A stretch of DNA of 64,000 nt from Aquabacterium olei (GTDB taxonomy: Bacteria > Pseudomonadota > Gammaproteobacteria > Burkholderiales > Burkholderiaceae_C), in the NCBI RefSeq assembly GCF_003100395.1, contig NZ_CP029210.1, positions 3,720,001 through 3,784,000 on the forward strand, written 5' to 3'. The translations under genes were made by a program, and so were the position numbers. The notes beneath the pieces were generated by a model. That model worked only from the letters and a program-made list of their open reading frames with translations, was not told the origin of the DNA and did not search any database. This document shows positions 6,436 through 16,509 of the stretch, piece after piece (positions within the stretch are counted from its first letter, which is position 1; every line of letters starts with the position of its first letter).

Positions 6436-8582
6436 GCGGCGCCCTCGAACAGGCAGCCTTCATCGGCCATCTTGACGACACAGGCCGCTGGCTCAAACCG
6501 TGAGCCATACCGCTGCGCCAGCTGCCGCGCCCGCTCGACAAAGCGCGCCGGACCGACCGCATTGATGAACTGCAGCGCCCCGCCCTGGTGGGGCGCAAAA
6601 CCCCAGCCGAAGATCGAGCCGATGTTGGCATCGGCCACCGAGCGCACCACACCTTCTTCAAAGCAGCGTGCCGCTTCGTTGGCCTGGGCGTAGAGCAGCC
6701 GGTCCACCAGCTCGACCTGATCCGGCTGGTCTGCGTGCGGCGGATACAGCGTGGTCAGCTCGGGCCACAGCCGCTTGTCCTTGCCGCTGTAGTCGTAAAA
6801 GCCCTGGCCCGCCTTCTTGCCGACGCGGCCGTGTGTGGCGCCCACGTTCACCAGCACGGCATGGGCCGGGTGCACCGGCGCCGTCCGGCCTTCCTCCTCC
6901 AGGTCCTTGCGCGTCTGCTCGGCAATGTGCAGCGACAGGCTCAGCGAGACCTCGTCCTGCAGCGCCAGCGGCGGCATCGGCATGCCGGCCTTCAGCCCGG
7001 CCACCTCGATCGAGCGCGGGTGCACGCCCTCGCCCAGCATCGCCATGCCCTCCATGATGTAGGTGGCGAACACGCGCGAGGTGTAGAAGCCGCGCCGGTC
7101 GTTGACCACGATGGGCGTCTTGCCGATCTGGCGCACATAGTCGAAGCCGCGGGCGAGCGTGGCGTCGCTGGTCTTCGCACCCACGATGATCTCGACCAGC
7201 GGCATCTTGTCGACCGGCGAGAAGAAGTGCAGGCCGATGAACTGGTCCGGCCGGACACTGGCCTCGGCCAGGCCGGTGATGGGCAGCGTCGAGGTGTTGG
7301 ACGCATACACCGCCGTGGCCGGGATCACCGCCTCGGCCTGCTCGGTGCAGCGGGCCTTGATGCCCCGGTCTTCGAACACGGCCTCGATGACCAGGTCGCA
7401 GCCGGCCAGGTCTTCATAGCGCGTGGTGGGCTGGATGCGGGCCAGCAGCGCGTCGCGCTGGTCGGGCGTGCTCTTGCCGCGTGCGATGGCCTTGTCCAGC
7501 AGGCCTTGCGAGTAGGCCTTGCCCTTGTCGGCCTGCTCGAGGGTGGTGTCCAGCAGCACCACCTCGATGCCGGCCTTGGCCGACACATACGCAATGCCCG
7601 CGCCCATCATGCCGGCGCCCAGAATGCCGACCTTCTTCACCGTGGACTCGGGCTGGCCCACCGGGCGCGACTGGCCCTTCTTGATCGCGTTGAGCTGGTG
7701 CCACAGGGTGCCGATCAGGTTGCGGCTGGTCTGCGAGACGACGCAGGCGGCGAAGTAGCGCGACTCGATCTGGCAGCCGGCATCGAAATCGAGCAGGCCG
7801 CCTTCGAACAGGCAGCTCATGATGTGGGTGAGCGCCGGATGGTTGCCGTGCGCCTTGGCATTCGCCATCGAGGGCGCAATGGCCAGCACCTGCACCACGG
7901 CCGGGCTCTTGCTGTCGCCACCGGGGATGCGGAAGCCCTTGGTGTCCCACGGCTGCGCGGGCTTGGGGTTGGCGCGACACCAGGCCCTGGCCTGGGCGAG
8001 CAGATCGTCACGGGTGGCGGCCAGCGCCGTGACGAGGCCCATCTCCAGCGCTTTCTGGGCACCCAGTTCCTTGCCCTGGGTGATCAGGTCCATGGCCTTC
8101 TGGATGCCCACCAGCCGCAGCACACGTTGCGTGCCGCCGCCACCCGGCAGCAGGCCCAGCTTCACTTCGGGCAGGCCGAGTTTCAGCTTCGGATCACTGA
8201 GCGCGATGCGGGCGTGGCAGGCCAGCGCCAGCTCCAGGCCGCCGCCCAGCGCCGTGCCGTTGAGTGCGGCCACCACGGGCTTGCCACAGGTTTCCATGCG
8301 GCGCAGCAGGCGCTTGAGGTCTTCGCACAGCGCAAAGGCCTCTTCGGCCGTGCGGATCTGGGCGAGCTGGTCGATGTCGGCGCCCACCACAAAGGTCGGC
8401 TTGGCCGAGGTCAGCACCAGGCCCTTGAGCGTGGTGTCGGTTTCCAGCTGGTCCACCAGCCGGGCAAAGGGTTCGAGCAGCACCGGGTTGAGCACGTTCA
8501 TCGCGCGGCCCGGCATGTCGAGGGTCACGAGGCCGATGCCATCGGCGTCCACCTCGAGCGTGAAGGCATTGTTCTGGATCAT
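6432..8582 (-). CDS. Bifunctional enoyl-CoA hydratase/3-hydroxyacyl-CoA dehydrogenase (FadB/FadJ type)
   Basis: This 716-residue multifunctional beta-oxidation alpha subunit has a crotonase domain (residues ~1-190, with [18 protein letters not shown]), an NAD-binding dehydrogenase domain ([20 protein letters not shown], ~315-335; catalytic block [16 protein letters not shown]) and two C-terminal dehydrogenase repeats. It hydrates 2-enoyl-CoA and oxidises the resulting 3-hydroxyacyl-CoA. An in-frame ATG 66 bp upstream would add a His/Arg-rich tail overlapping the thiolase gene. The internal ATG at 8582 ([12 protein letters not shown]) matches the family start and has a GGAAAGG site. It sits 17 bp after the thiolase gene and overlaps the CoA-transferase gene. 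Confidence 0.92.
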   Translation of the reverse strand: MIQNNAFTLEVDADGIGLVTLDMPGRAMNVLNPVLLEPFARLVDQLETDTTLKGLVLTSAKPTFVVGADIDQLAQIRTAEEAFALCEDLKRLLRRMETCGKPVVAALNGTALGGGLELALACHARIALSDPKLKLGLPEVKLGLLPGGGGTQRVLRLVGIQKAMDLITQGKELGAQKALEMGLVTALAATRDDLLAQARAWCRANPKPAQPWDTKGFRIPGGDSKSPAVVQVLAIAPSMANAKAHGNHPALTHIMSCLFEGGLLDFDAGCQIESRYFAACVVSQTSRNLIGTLWHQLNAIKKGQSRPVGQPESTVKKVGILGAGMMGAGIAYVSAKAGIEVVLLDTTLEQADKGKAYSQGLLDKAIARGKSTPDQRDALLARIQPTTRYEDLAGCDLVIEAVFEDRGIKARCTEQAEAVIPATAVYASNTSTLPITGLAEASVRPDQFIGLHFFSPVDKMPLVEIIVGAKTSDATLARGFDYVRQIGKTPIVVNDRRGFYTSRVFATYIMEGMAMLGEGVHPRSIEVAGLKAGMPMPPLALQDEVSLSLSLHIAEQTRKDLEEEGRTAPVHPAHAVLVNVGATHGRVGKKAGQGFYDYSGKDKRLWPELTTLYPPHADQPDQVELVDRLLYAQANEAARCFEEGVVRSVADANIGSIFGWGFAPHQGGALQFINAVGPARFVERARQLAQRYGSRFEPAACVVKMADEGCLFEGAA

Positions 8583-8599
8583 GTGATGAGCCTTTCCGT

Positions 8600-9805
8600 T
8601 CAGACGCGTTCGATGACGGTGGCGATGCCCATGCCGGCACCGATGCACAGCGTGGCCAGCGCGGTGGCCTTGCCGGTGCGCTCGAGTTCATCCAGCGCGG
8701 TGCCGAGGATGATGGCGCCGGTGGCGCCCAGCGGGTGGCCCAGCGCGATGGCACCACCGTTGACGTTGACGCGGTCCAGCGGCACGCCCAGGTCGCGCGC
8801 CGTTTTCATCGGCACGGTGGCAAAGGCCTCGTTGATCTCCCACAGGTCGATGTCGCCCGGCGTCATGCCGAGCTTGTCGAGCGCCTTGCGACAGGCCGGC
8901 GTGGGGCCGGTCAGCATGATGGTGGGCTCGGAGCCGATGACGGCACACATGCGCACGCGGGCGCGCGGCTTGAGGCCCGCCTTGTCACCGGCCTGCTTGC
9001 TGCCGAGCAGCACCAGCGCCGCACCATCGACGATGCCCGACGAGTTGCCGGCGTGGTGCACGTGCTGGATCTGTTCGAGGGTGGTGTACTTGTCGAGCGC
9101 GGTGGCGTCGAAGCCCATGTGGCCCATCATCTCGAACGACGGGTTGAGCTTGACCAGCGTCTCGACCGAGGTGCCGGGGCGCACGGTCTCGTCGCGGTCG
9201 AGCAGCAGCAGCCCGTTCAGATCGTACACGGGCACGACCGACTTCGCAAAGCGCCCCTCGGCCTGCGCGGCAGCCGCACGGCGGTGGGATTCGGCGGCAT
9301 AGGCGTCGAGCTCGGTGCGGCTGAAGCCTTCCAGCGTGGCGATCAGGTCGGCGCTGATGCCCTGCGGCACGAAGGCCGTGCCGGTGTTGATGCGCGGGTC
9401 CATGACCCAGGCGCCGCCGTCGCTGCCCATGGGCCAGCGGCTCATCGATTCGACGCCGCCGGCGACCACCATGTCTTCCATGCCGGACATGATCTTGGCG
9501 GCGGCCAGGTTCACGGCCTCGAGGCCCGAGGCACAGAAGCGCGACAGCGTCACGCCGGCCACGGTCTGCGCCCAGCCGGCATCGAGCACGGCGGTGCGCG
9601 CGATGTCGGCGCCCTGCTCGCCCACCGGCGTCACGCAGCCCAGCACCAGGTCATCGACCAGGCGGGTGTCCAGCTTGTTGCGCTGCTCCAGCGCCTGCAG
9701 CAGCGTGCGCAGCAACCACACCGGCGTGGCCTGGTGCAGGCTGCCGTCCTTCTTGCCCTTGCCGCGCGGCGTGCGCACGGTGTCGTAAATGAATGCGTCC
9801 GTCAT
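8600..9805 (-). CDS. Acetyl-CoA acyltransferase (thiolase, FadA type)
   Basis: The 401-residue thiolase completes each beta-oxidation cycle by cleaving 3-ketoacyl-CoA. The nucleophilic Cys is in [16 protein letters not shown]. The HHD-type block is INEAFATV, the His is in [15 protein letters not shown], and the second catalytic Cys is in [14 protein letters not shown] near the C-terminus. It is the partner expected for the adjacent FadB/FadJ-type protein. It lies 18 bp after the acyl-CoA dehydrogenase gene and 17 bp before the multienzyme gene, in one minus-strand operon. Confidence 0.92.
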   Translation of the reverse strand: MTDAFIYDTVRTPRGKGKKDGSLHQATPVWLLRTLLQALEQRNKLDTRLVDDLVLGCVTPVGEQGADIARTAVLDAGWAQTVAGVTLSRFCASGLEAVNLAAAKIMSGMEDMVVAGGVESMSRWPMGSDGGAWVMDPRINTGTAFVPQGISADLIATLEGFSRTELDAYAAESHRRAAAAQAEGRFAKSVVPVYDLNGLLLLDRDETVRPGTSVETLVKLNPSFEMMGHMGFDATALDKYTTLEQIQHVHHAGNSSGIVDGAALVLLGSKQAGDKAGLKPRARVRMCAVIGSEPTIMLTGPTPACRKALDKLGMTPGDIDLWEINEAFATVPMKTARDLGVPLDRVNVNGGAIALGHPLGATGAIILGTALDELERTGKATALATLCIGAGMGIATVIERV

Positions 9806-9823
9806 GGTGTCTCCGTCGTTCGC

Positions 9824-10978
9824 TCACAGAAAGCGAGAGGCCAGCTCTTTCATGATTTCGTTCGTGCCGCCATAAATGCGCTGCACGCGGGAATCGGCCC
9901 ACACGCGGGCAATCGGGTACTCGCGCATGTAGCCATAGCCGCCGAAGAGCTGCAGGCACTCGTCGGCCAGCTTGAACTGGTGCTCGGTCACGTAGTACTT
10001 GAGCAGCGCCGCGCGGTCCACACCCAGCTTGCCCTGCAGGTGGGCCACCACGGCCGCATCGGTCATGGCCTGGCAGGCCAGCAGCATGGCCTGGCATTCG
10101 GCCAGCTTGAAGCGGCTGTTCTGGAAGCTGAACACCGGCTTGCCGAAGGCCTTGCGTTCCTTGGTGTAGGCCAGCGTCTCCTTCATCGCGAACTGCATCG
10201 CGGCCACGCCGGCCAGCGCCACGATCAGGCGCTCCTGCGGCAGCTCCTGCATCAGCTGGAAGAAGCCCTGCCCCTCGGTGCCGCCCAGCAGGTTTTCCTT
10301 CGGCACCACCATGTCGTCGAAGAACAGCTCCGAGGTGTCCTGCGCCTCCATGCCCAGCTTGTCCAGGTTGCGCCCGCGGCGGAAGCCCTGCACCTCGTCG
10401 GTCTCGACCACCATCAGCGACACGCCGTGCGCGCCCTCGTCCTTGTTCGTTTTGGTGACCAGGATGACCAGGTTGGCCAGCTGGCCGTTGGTGATGAAGG
10501 TCTTGCTGCCGTTGATGCGGTAGGTGTCGCCCTCGCGCAGCGCGAGCGTCCGCACGCCCTGCAGGTCGGAGCCGGTGCCCGGCTCCGTCATCGCGATGGC
10601 GCCCACCAGCTCGCCCGTGGCCAGGCGAGGCAGCCAGCGGCGCTTCTGCGCCTCGGTGCCGTAATGCAGGATGTAGGGCGCGACGATGCCCGAGTGCAGC
10701 GAGCCGCCGAAGCCGCTCAGGCCGGCCACGCCCTGCGCCAGGATCAGCGCGGCCTCATGCCCGAAATCGCCGCCCCCGCCGCCGTATTCCTCGGGGATGC
10801 CGGCACACAGAAAGCCCTGCTCACCCGCCTCGCGCCAGGCCGCCCGGTCCATCATGCCCTGCGCACGCCAGGCCTCGTCACGCGGCCCCCATTGCTCGGT
10901 GAAGAAGCGGGTGGCCGAGTCGAGCAGCATCTGGTGTTCGTCGGTCATCCACGGGGCGGCAAAGCAGTCGATGGTCAT
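9824..10978 (-). CDS. Acyl-CoA dehydrogenase, long-chain (LCAD) type
   Basis: The 384-residue flavoprotein catalyses the first oxidation of beta-oxidation. The C-terminal block IYGGTNEIMKELASRFL has Gly where short- and medium-chain enzymes have the catalytic Glu. The helix-G segment LPQERLIVA supplies the Glu instead, as in long-chain and isovaleryl-type enzymes. The FAD-site TMTEPGTGSDLQG-like block (AIAMTEPGTGSDL) is intact. An AGGAG site (tcAGGAGacaccATG) favours the ATG at 10978 over an upstream in-frame ATG at 11032. It is the first gene of the operon and faces the divergent TetR gene across a 290-bp control region. Confidence 0.9.
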   Translation of the reverse strand: MTIDCFAAPWMTDEHQMLLDSATRFFTEQWGPRDEAWRAQGMMDRAAWREAGEQGFLCAGIPEEYGGGGGDFGHEAALILAQGVAGLSGFGGSLHSGIVAPYILHYGTEAQKRRWLPRLATGELVGAIAMTEPGTGSDLQGVRTLALREGDTYRINGSKTFITNGQLANLVILVTKTNKDEGAHGVSLMVVETDEVQGFRRGRNLDKLGMEAQDTSELFFDDMVVPKENLLGGTEGQGFFQLMQELPQERLIVALAGVAAMQFAMKETLAYTKERKAFGKPVFSFQNSRFKLAECQAMLLACQAMTDAAVVAHLQGKLGVDRAALLKYYVTEHQFKLADECLQLFGGYGYMREYPIARVWADSRVQRIYGGTNEIMKELASRFL

Positions 10979-11268
10979 GGTGTCTCCTGAAGTCGGTCCG
11001 CACACGGCGGCGTTGGGCATGCCCCACCGCATGACACCCTGTCCATGGAACAGTAATCTGGATTACCGTTTCGAAAGTGGGGTTCGCCAGGGGGCTTCGG
11101 GGTGCCGCTGCGACACCGATGTCGCAGCCGATCCCTTGGCAGCGGGGTTCTTGTCGGGTTCTGATCTTGGGTGAGTCGGACGCGCTCCGGCAAGAGGCCG
11201 AACCCGTTTTTCTTCAAACAGGCGTTCATTTGGTAAGATGAATTTCCGATCTGGAACGCTGTCTTGCC
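10979..11268. other. Divergent control region, beta-oxidation operon / TetR gene
   Basis: These 290 bp separate the two divergent ATGs. They contain the 22-bp pseudo-palindrome at 11049-11070 and a GCGTTC/GAACGC repeat (11222-11227 and 11254-11259) close to the TetR start. I see no coding sequence. Confidence 0.5.
11049..11070. promoter_or_regulatory. 22-bp pseudo-palindrome, candidate TetR operator
   Basis: AACAGTAATC (11049-11058), TG, GATTACCGTT (11061-11070) form an inverted repeat with 10-bp arms and a single mismatched pair. The core GTAATC-TG-GATTAC is perfect. It lies 71 bp upstream of the acyl-CoA dehydrogenase start and 199 bp upstream of the TetR start, a typical place for a repressor relieved by acyl-CoA. 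That the neighbouring TetR binds it is inferred from position only. Confidence 0.55.
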
Positions 11269-11946
11269 ATGAAGTCCCCCGCCGCCGCAGCGCCCGACAC
11301 CGGGCGTGCCTCCCCTCCGTCCGATGCGGACGACCGCCGCGCGGCCCTGGCGCGCATGCGTCCCGAAACCCTGGGTCGCATCGAAAAGGCGGTGCTCTCG
11401 CTGTTCTCGCAGCGTGACTTTCACGAAGTCAGTCTGCTGGATGTGGCCAAGGCCGCCAACGTCTCGCTGCAGACCATCTACAAGTACTTCGGCAGCAAGG
11501 AGGTGCTGGTCTACGCGATGCTCGACGTGATGCTGGGCCGGTTGGCCGAGCGCATGATCGACCACCTGCAGGGCATCGACGACGCGCGCGAGCGCCTGCG
11601 CAAGACCTGTTGGGTCACGCTCGACTACATGGACAAGCACCCGGCCGTGATGCTGCTGCTGTTCACCGCGGTGCCGGTCTCGCGCCATCGCCACATCCGC
11701 GTGTACGAAAGCCCGGAGCTGATGGGCGCCTTCCTGGGCGTGTTCAAGGACGGGCAGGCCCGGGGCGTGCTCAACAACGAGGTGTCGCACAAGGTGCTGC
11801 TCGACATCTTCATGGGCATCGTCGGCCGGGTGGTGCTGATGCACATCGTGCGCGGCGAGCAGCAGCCGCTGGTCGCCCAGTTCGACGCGCTCTTCGGCAT
11901 CCTGTGGCGGGCGATGTCCATGCCGGACGAACGGCCTGCGGGCTGA
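11269..11946 (+). CDS. TetR/AcrR family transcriptional regulator
   Basis: The 225-residue regulator has an N-terminal three-helix DNA-binding domain at ~residues 38-85 (VSLLDVAKAANVSLQTIYKYFGSKEVL, recognition helix VSLQTIYKYFG) and a helical ligand domain. It is transcribed divergently from the beta-oxidation operon, so by analogy with FadR/PsrA-type TetR repressors it probably senses an acyl-CoA or fatty acid and represses that operon and itself. The first ~30 residues are Pro/Ala-rich and probably disordered. Confidence 0.88.
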   Translation: MKSPAAAAPDTGRASPPSDADDRRAALARMRPETLGRIEKAVLSLFSQRDFHEVSLLDVAKAANVSLQTIYKYFGSKEVLVYAMLDVMLGRLAERMIDHLQGIDDARERLRKTCWVTLDYMDKHPAVMLLLFTAVPVSRHRHIRVYESPELMGAFLGVFKDGQARGVLNNEVSHKVLLDIFMGIVGRVVLMHIVRGEQQPLVAQFDALFGILWRAMSMPDERPAG

Positions 11947-12021
11947 GCCCCACGCCGCCCACGGCGGAGCCTTCCTAGAATGGGGCAAGCCCCCCGCCCC
12001 TCACGCAGGAAAGACCCCGCC

Positions 12022-13755
12022 ATGCACCATGACGTGTCGCTGATTTCAACGCTGGCCGCCGGTTTCGCCCTGGCCCTGGCCCTGGGCTTCGTCGCCTCGC
12101 GCCTGAAGGTGCCGCCTCTGGTGGGCTACCTGCTGGCCGGGGTGGTCATCGGCCCGGCCACCCCCGGCTATGTGGCCGACGTGCAGATGGCCGGGCAACT
12201 GGCCGAGATCGGCGTGATGCTGCTCATGTTCGGCGTGGGCCTGCACTTCTCGGTGGCCGAGTTGCTGGCCGTGCGCCGGGTGGCGGTGCCAGGCGCCATC
12301 GTGCAGATCGCGGTGGCCGTGGCGCTCGGTTTTGCCGCCACCCATGCCTGGGGCTGGTCGATCGGCGCAGGCGTGGTCTTCGGCCTGTGCCTCTCGGTGG
12401 CCAGCACGGTGGTGCTGCTCAAGGCGCTGGAAACCCGTGGCCTGGACGAGACCGTCAACGGCCGCATCGCCGTGGGCTGGCTCATCGTCGAAGACCTGGT
12501 CATGGTGCTGGTGCTCGTGCTGCTGCCGGCCTTTGCCCCCATGCTGGCCGCGTCGGGCGAAGGTGCCTCGGCCGCACCGCCCGCCAACCTGGGCACCACC
12601 ATTGCGCTGACGCTGGCCAAGGTCGTCGGCTTCATCGCGCTGATGCTGGTGGTGGGCCGGCGCGTGTTTCCGCGCATGCTGTGGTGGGTGGCGCGCACCG
12701 GTTCGCGCGAGCTGTTCACGCTGTGCGTGGTGGCCAGTGCCGTGGGCGTGGCCTATGGCGCGGCCCGCCTGTTCGATGTGTCGTTTGCGCTGGGCGCCTT
12801 CTTCGCCGGCATGATGATGCGCGAGTCGGCCTACAGCCACCGCGCGGCCGATGAATCGCTGCCGCTGCGCGACGCCTTCACCGCGCTCTTCTTCGTCTCG
12901 GTCGGCATGCTGTTCGACCCGGCCGTGCTGTGGACCTCGCCCGGCAAGCTGGCGCTCACGGTGGCGATCATCGTGGTCGGCAAGACGGTGGCCGCTGTCG
13001 CCCTGGTGCTGCTGCTGCGCTACCCGCTGAGCACCGCGCTCACGGTGGGCATGGGGCTGGCGCAGATCGGCGAGTTTTCCTTCATCCTGGCGGGCCTGGG
13101 CATGTCGCTGCAGTTGCTGCCCAAGGAGGGGCAGGATCTGGTTCTGGGCGCCGCCCTGCTCTCGATCGCCCTCAACACCGCGCTCTTTGCCGTGCTTGAG
13201 CCGCTGCGCGACTGGCTGGGCGAGCGATCCGAACTCGCCCGCCGCCTGGGCGCCCGCGACGACCCGCTGGCCGAGCTGCCCACCACGGTGGACGCCGCTC
13301 GCCTCACGGGGCATGTGGTGCTGGTCGACCATGGTGAAGTGGGGCAGCGGGTGGCTGCGCTGCTGCACGCCGACCAGGTGCCCTTCGTGGTCGCCGACGG
13401 GAACCGGGCCGTGGTCGATCAGCTGCGACGGGAAGGCGTGGCGGCCGTGGCCGGCGACCCGACCGACCCCGCCGTGCTCATCCAGGCTCACATTGCCCGC
13501 GCCTCGGTCCTGCTCGTCACCGGTGACGACACCTTGCGCGCGCGCCGCATGGTGGACATCGCCCGCCAGCTCAACCCGGCGATCCAGGTGCTGCTGCACG
13601 GCGCCAGCGAGGACGAAGCGATCCTGCTGCGCGAGGCCACCCAGGGCACGGTGTGCGTGCCCTCGGCCGCGCTGGCAGACGGCATGGCCGCCCAGGTTCG
13701 CAGCTGGATGCGCCCGGCCGCCACACGCCCCCATGGGGCGCCCGTCGGCAGCTGA
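12022..13755 (+). CDS. ybaL: Monovalent cation:proton antiporter, KefB/YbaL type
   Basis: The 577-residue CPA2-family inner-membrane antiporter has about 12 hydrophobic segments across residues 1-400 (e.g. [20 protein letters not shown] and [19 protein letters not shown]) and a cytosolic RCK/TrkA-N domain (~430-560) with the nucleotide-binding [18 protein letters not shown]. It should exchange K+ (or Na+) for H+ and be gated by nucleotide or glutathione adducts. The YbaL branch is suggested by the size and the N-terminus [20 protein letters not shown]. The start at 12022 follows an AGGAAAG site; an in-frame ATG at 11980 lacks one. Confidence 0.85.
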   Translation: MHHDVSLISTLAAGFALALALGFVASRLKVPPLVGYLLAGVVIGPATPGYVADVQMAGQLAEIGVMLLMFGVGLHFSVAELLAVRRVAVPGAIVQIAVAVALGFAATHAWGWSIGAGVVFGLCLSVASTVVLLKALETRGLDETVNGRIAVGWLIVEDLVMVLVLVLLPAFAPMLAASGEGASAAPPANLGTTIALTLAKVVGFIALMLVVGRRVFPRMLWWVARTGSRELFTLCVVASAVGVAYGAARLFDVSFALGAFFAGMMMRESAYSHRAADESLPLRDAFTALFFVSVGMLFDPAVLWTSPGKLALTVAIIVVGKTVAAVALVLLLRYPLSTALTVGMGLAQIGEFSFILAGLGMSLQLLPKEGQDLVLGAALLSIALNTALFAVLEPLRDWLGERSELARRLGARDDPLAELPTTVDAARLTGHVVLVDHGEVGQRVAALLHADQVPFVVADGNRAVVDQLRREGVAAVAGDPTDPAVLIQAHIARASVLLVTGDDTLRARRMVDIARQLNPAIQVLLHGASEDEAILLREATQGTVCVPSAALADGMAAQVRSWMRPAATRPHGAPVGS

Positions 13756-13814
13756 GCCCGCGGGGCGACAATGGCCGCCGTGCTCCACCCCCTCGCCCTC
13801 TTCTGACGCCCGCC

Positions 13815-14204
13815 ATGAGCCTGTTCGATCGCCTGCGCACCTGGGCGCGCCGCATGAAACGCGACGTCGCGCTGGTGTGGTTCGCCGCCCGCGACCCGCG
13901 CACCCCGACCAGCGTGCGCTTGCTGGCCCTGGCCGTCACCGCCTACGCCCTCAGCCCCATCGATCTGATCCCCGATTTCATCCCGGTACTCGGTTACCTG
14001 GATGACGTGATCCTGGTGCCACTGGGCATCTGGCTCATCGTGCGGCTGCTGCCGCCCGCGGTGCTGGCCGATGCCCGCGCGCGCGCCGACGCCCTCACCG
14101 AGCGGCTGCCCCGCGTGGCCGCCATGGCGGGGCTGTTCATCCTCATCTGGGTGGTGGGCGCCGCGGCGTTCGGCTGGTGGCTGTGGGGCCGGATGGCCTC
14201 CTGA
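13815..14204 (+). CDS. DUF1232 (YkvA-like) small membrane protein
   Basis: The 129-residue protein carries the DUF1232 signature [14 protein letters not shown] followed by [13 protein letters not shown], and a C-terminal transmembrane segment ([22 protein letters not shown]). The function of the family is not established. The ATG at 13815 was chosen because upstream codons in this frame read a Pro/Arg-rich sequence overlapping the antiporter gene. It follows that gene by 59 bp and is convergent with the anti-sigma gene, whose stop is 9 bp away. Confidence 0.82.
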   Translation: MSLFDRLRTWARRMKRDVALVWFAARDPRTPTSVRLLALAVTAYALSPIDLIPDFIPVLGYLDDVILVPLGIWLIVRLLPPAVLADARARADALTERLPRVAAMAGLFILIWVVGAAAFGWWLWGRMAS

Positions 14205-14213
14205 GCCCCCGGC

Positions 14214-14930
14214 CTACAGCGTCAGCGCACGGCCCACGAACAGGATGGGCCCGGTGGGCCGCCCCACCGGCGAGCCGCCTTCCGGCTCCAGCGTCAGCTC
14301 GAACAGTTGCCGTGCGCCCAGCCCGGGCAACTGCGCAGCGGGCACCTCGACCACCTGCCCCGCGCGCACCAGCCCGAGCGACGTCGGCCGTGAAGCGCCT
14401 TCCGGCTTGGTCCAGAACTGGAGTGTCTTGCCGGGCGGCACCGCGGCCGTCGGCCCCACCGGCACCAGCCGCACCATGCCCCCCGCCGCGGCCTCCACCA
14501 CCCAGCCGGTGTCGTGCGCGCCGGGCGCCTGCAGCAGCACCAGGTAGCGGGGCCCGGGGCTCGGAGCCGTGCCCGGCCACCGCTGCAGCCCCAGCAGGCT
14601 GCCCAGCACCAGGGACGCGGCCAGTCCGCAGCCGGCTGCCAGACGCCAGAAGCGCAGGCTGCGCCAGCTCGGGTCGTTCGCCGCACCCACCGGGGCCGCT
14701 GCGGGGTGCGGCCCCAGTTGCGACTCGATGCGCGACCACACGCCGGGCCGCACGGCCATCGGCATGGTGTGGGCGTGCAGGCCCAGCAGCCGGTCCTGCC
14801 AGCTGTAGACCTCGGCCAGCAAGACCGGCTCACGCGCGAGGCGGCGTTCCACGGCCTGACGCTCGGCGAAGCCCAACGTGCCCAGCACGTACTCGCCGGC
14901 ATCGGCAATGCGCTCGTGATGCTCGTGCAT
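14214..14930 (-). CDS. Anti-sigma factor, RskA-like
   Basis: The 238-residue membrane protein has an N-terminal cytoplasmic anti-sigma domain (ADAGEYVLGTLGFAERQAVE, W-x-D near WQDRLLGL), one transmembrane helix (~100-120, FWRLAAGCGLAASLVLGSLLGL) and a periplasmic RskA/anti-sigma-K domain rich in beta strands. It should sequester the ECF sigma factor encoded 9 bp upstream in the same operon and release it on envelope stress or proteolysis. The inducing signal cannot be read from the sequence. Confidence 0.87.
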   Translation of the reverse strand: MHEHHERIADAGEYVLGTLGFAERQAVERRLAREPVLLAEVYSWQDRLLGLHAHTMPMAVRPGVWSRIESQLGPHPAAAPVGAANDPSWRSLRFWRLAAGCGLAASLVLGSLLGLQRWPGTAPSPGPRYLVLLQAPGAHDTGWVVEAAAGGMVRLVPVGPTAAVPPGKTLQFWTKPEGASRPTSLGLVRAGQVVEVPAAQLPGLGARQLFELTLEPEGGSPVGRPTGPILFVGRALTL

Positions 14931-14939
14931 GGCGCCCCC

Positions 14940-15518
14940 TCAGCTCAGGCAGGCCTTCAAGGCCACCAGACTGCGCCGGATCCACGACTTCACCGTGCCC
15001 ACCGGCCGCCCCACGCGTTGGGCGATCTGCGCGTGCGTGTAGCCCTCCACATAGGCATCGACCACGCACTGCCGCCGGGTGCCCTCCAGCTGGGCCAGAC
15101 AGCGGTCGAGCGCCTGCTCGTCATGCACCGGGTGGCCGTCGTCGTCCACCGCGGTGTCCACGAAGTCGGCCACCGCATCCCCGGCCGGCTCGGGCTGCCG
15201 TCGGCGCACCGCATCGAGCGCCCGATGGCGCACCACCGTGTAGATCCACCCCCGGCCGGATCCCAGCGCACGCTGAAAAAGGCCCGCCCGCTGCCAGATC
15301 TGCAGAAAGGCATCCTGCAGCACGTCGTGGGCGAGGTCGCGGTCCCGGACGATGCGCATCGCCACCGCCAGCAACCATCGGGCCTCGCGCTCATACAGCG
15401 ACTGCAGCGCAAAGCGCTCGCCCCGCGCGCACGCTTCCAGCGCGGATTCGTAGTCGAACCCGTCAGGGTCGGGGGGAGACGGAGCACGCAAGAGGGTGGG
15501 CATGAGGAGGGGGCTCAT
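14940..15518 (-). CDS. ECF RNA polymerase sigma factor (SigK-like)
   Basis: The 192-residue sigma-70 factor contains only regions 2 and 4. Region 2 includes AHDVLQDAFLQIWQRA and GWIYTVVRHRALDAVRRR. Region 4 is the HTH YVEGYTHAQIAQRVGRPVGTVKSWIRRSL. It is paired with an RskA-like anti-sigma gene 9 bp downstream. The ATG at 15518 was taken; a TTG sits immediately before it and another ATG six codons in, and no ribosome site clearly decides. It is divergent from the MtfA-like peptidase gene, only 55 bp away, so the two share a promoter region. Confidence 0.88.
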   Translation of the reverse strand: MSPLLMPTLLRAPSPPDPDGFDYESALEACARGERFALQSLYEREARWLLAVAMRIVRDRDLAHDVLQDAFLQIWQRAGLFQRALGSGRGWIYTVVRHRALDAVRRRQPEPAGDAVADFVDTAVDDDGHPVHDEQALDRCLAQLEGTRRQCVVDAYVEGYTHAQIAQRVGRPVGTVKSWIRRSLVALKACLS

Positions 15519-15573
15519 CAAGAATGGGATCCGGTGCCGGGCTGAATGCGTTACGCGCGGCGCGCCCGGGCAG

Positions 15574-16458
15574 ATGCAGACCCAACCCCCTCAAATGCGG
15601 GGGATACCGTGGGGTAGCATCCTCGCGTCCCCGCTTCCACCTCCGTCCGTGCTGCTGCTGATCCTCACCGTGCTGGTCCTCGCCGTGCTGGTGGGCCGCC
15701 CGCTGTGGGTCGCCCGCCAGCGCCGGCGGCTGCGCGCCCAGCCCCTGCCGCCCTTCTGGCTGCGCATCCTGCAGCGCCGCGTGCCCCTGGTCGCCCGCCT
15801 GCCCGCGCCCCTGCAGGCCACCCTGCACGCCCGCATGCGCGTCTTCCTGGCCGACAAGGCCTTCATCGGCTGCCGCGGGCTCGAGGTCACCGAAGAGATG
15901 CGCGTCACCGTGGCCGCCCTGGCCTGCCTGCCCATCCTCGGCCGCGACGACAGCGACTACGACCGCGTGCGCCAGATCCTGCTGTACCCCGATGCCTTCG
16001 TGGTGCGCCTGCGCCACCAGGACCGGGCCGGCGTGGTGTCCGATGGCGAGGAAGCCCGCGCGGGCGAGTCCTGGCACGAAGGCCAGGTCGTGCTGTCGTG
16101 GGCCGACACGCTGGACAGCGCCGCCGTGCCGGACGACGGCTACAACGTGGTGATCCACGAGTTCGCCCACCAGCTCGATGATGCCCACGGCCTCAGCGTC
16201 GACCTCGAAGCGCCGCCCTCCGGCCACGACTGGGCCGCCGTGCTGGGCGAGGCCTACCACCGCCTGGTGGACGCGGCCGACCGGGACGCCGCCACGCTGC
16301 TCGACCCCTACGGCGCCACCGACCCGTGCGAGTTCTTTGCCGTGGCCAGCGAGGCCTTCTTCGAGCAGGCGGCGCAACTCGCAGAGGGGGAACCGGCGCT
16401 CTACGCGCAACTCCAACGCTTCTACCGGCTGGACCCGGCCCGCTGGGCCGCCGCTTGA
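15574..16458 (+). CDS. mtfA: M90 zinc metallopeptidase, MtfA-like
   Basis: The ~294-residue protein has an N-terminal hydrophobic segment (VLLLILTVLVLAVLVG) and an M90 peptidase domain with the zinc site HEFAHQLD (H195-E196-x2-H199) and the downstream Glu region CEFFAVASEAFFEQAAQL. E. coli MtfA is a soluble aminopeptidase that titrates the Mlc repressor and so activates ptsG. This homologue is predicted to be membrane-anchored. The start is uncertain: ATG codons at 15496, 15574 and 15595 are all in frame, none has a strong ribosome site, and 15496 would overlap the divergent sigma gene. Confidence 0.82.
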   Translation: MQTQPPQMRGIPWGSILASPLPPPSVLLLILTVLVLAVLVGRPLWVARQRRRLRAQPLPPFWLRILQRRVPLVARLPAPLQATLHARMRVFLADKAFIGCRGLEVTEEMRVTVAALACLPILGRDDSDYDRVRQILLYPDAFVVRLRHQDRAGVVSDGEEARAGESWHEGQVVLSWADTLDSAAVPDDGYNVVIHEFAHQLDDAHGLSVDLEAPPSGHDWAAVLGEAYHRLVDAADRDAATLLDPYGATDPCEFFAVASEAFFEQAAQLAEGEPALYAQLQRFYRLDPARWAAA

Positions 16459-16509
16459 GTTCCGGCCCGATCCGGCCGATAAGGCTGGCAATCCCCGCAA
16501 GGTTGCGCC

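Noticed and set aside
8583..8648. His/Arg-rich N-terminal extension of the FadB/FadJ-type protein
   Set aside because: It would overlap the thiolase gene. The internal ATG at 8582 has a ribosome site and matches the family start.
6588..10990. Very long open frames on the plus strand opposite the beta-oxidation genes
   Set aside because: They are antisense shadows created by high GC at third codon positions. Their translations are rich in His, Arg, Gln and Val with no motifs, while the minus-strand frames carry complete catalytic signatures.
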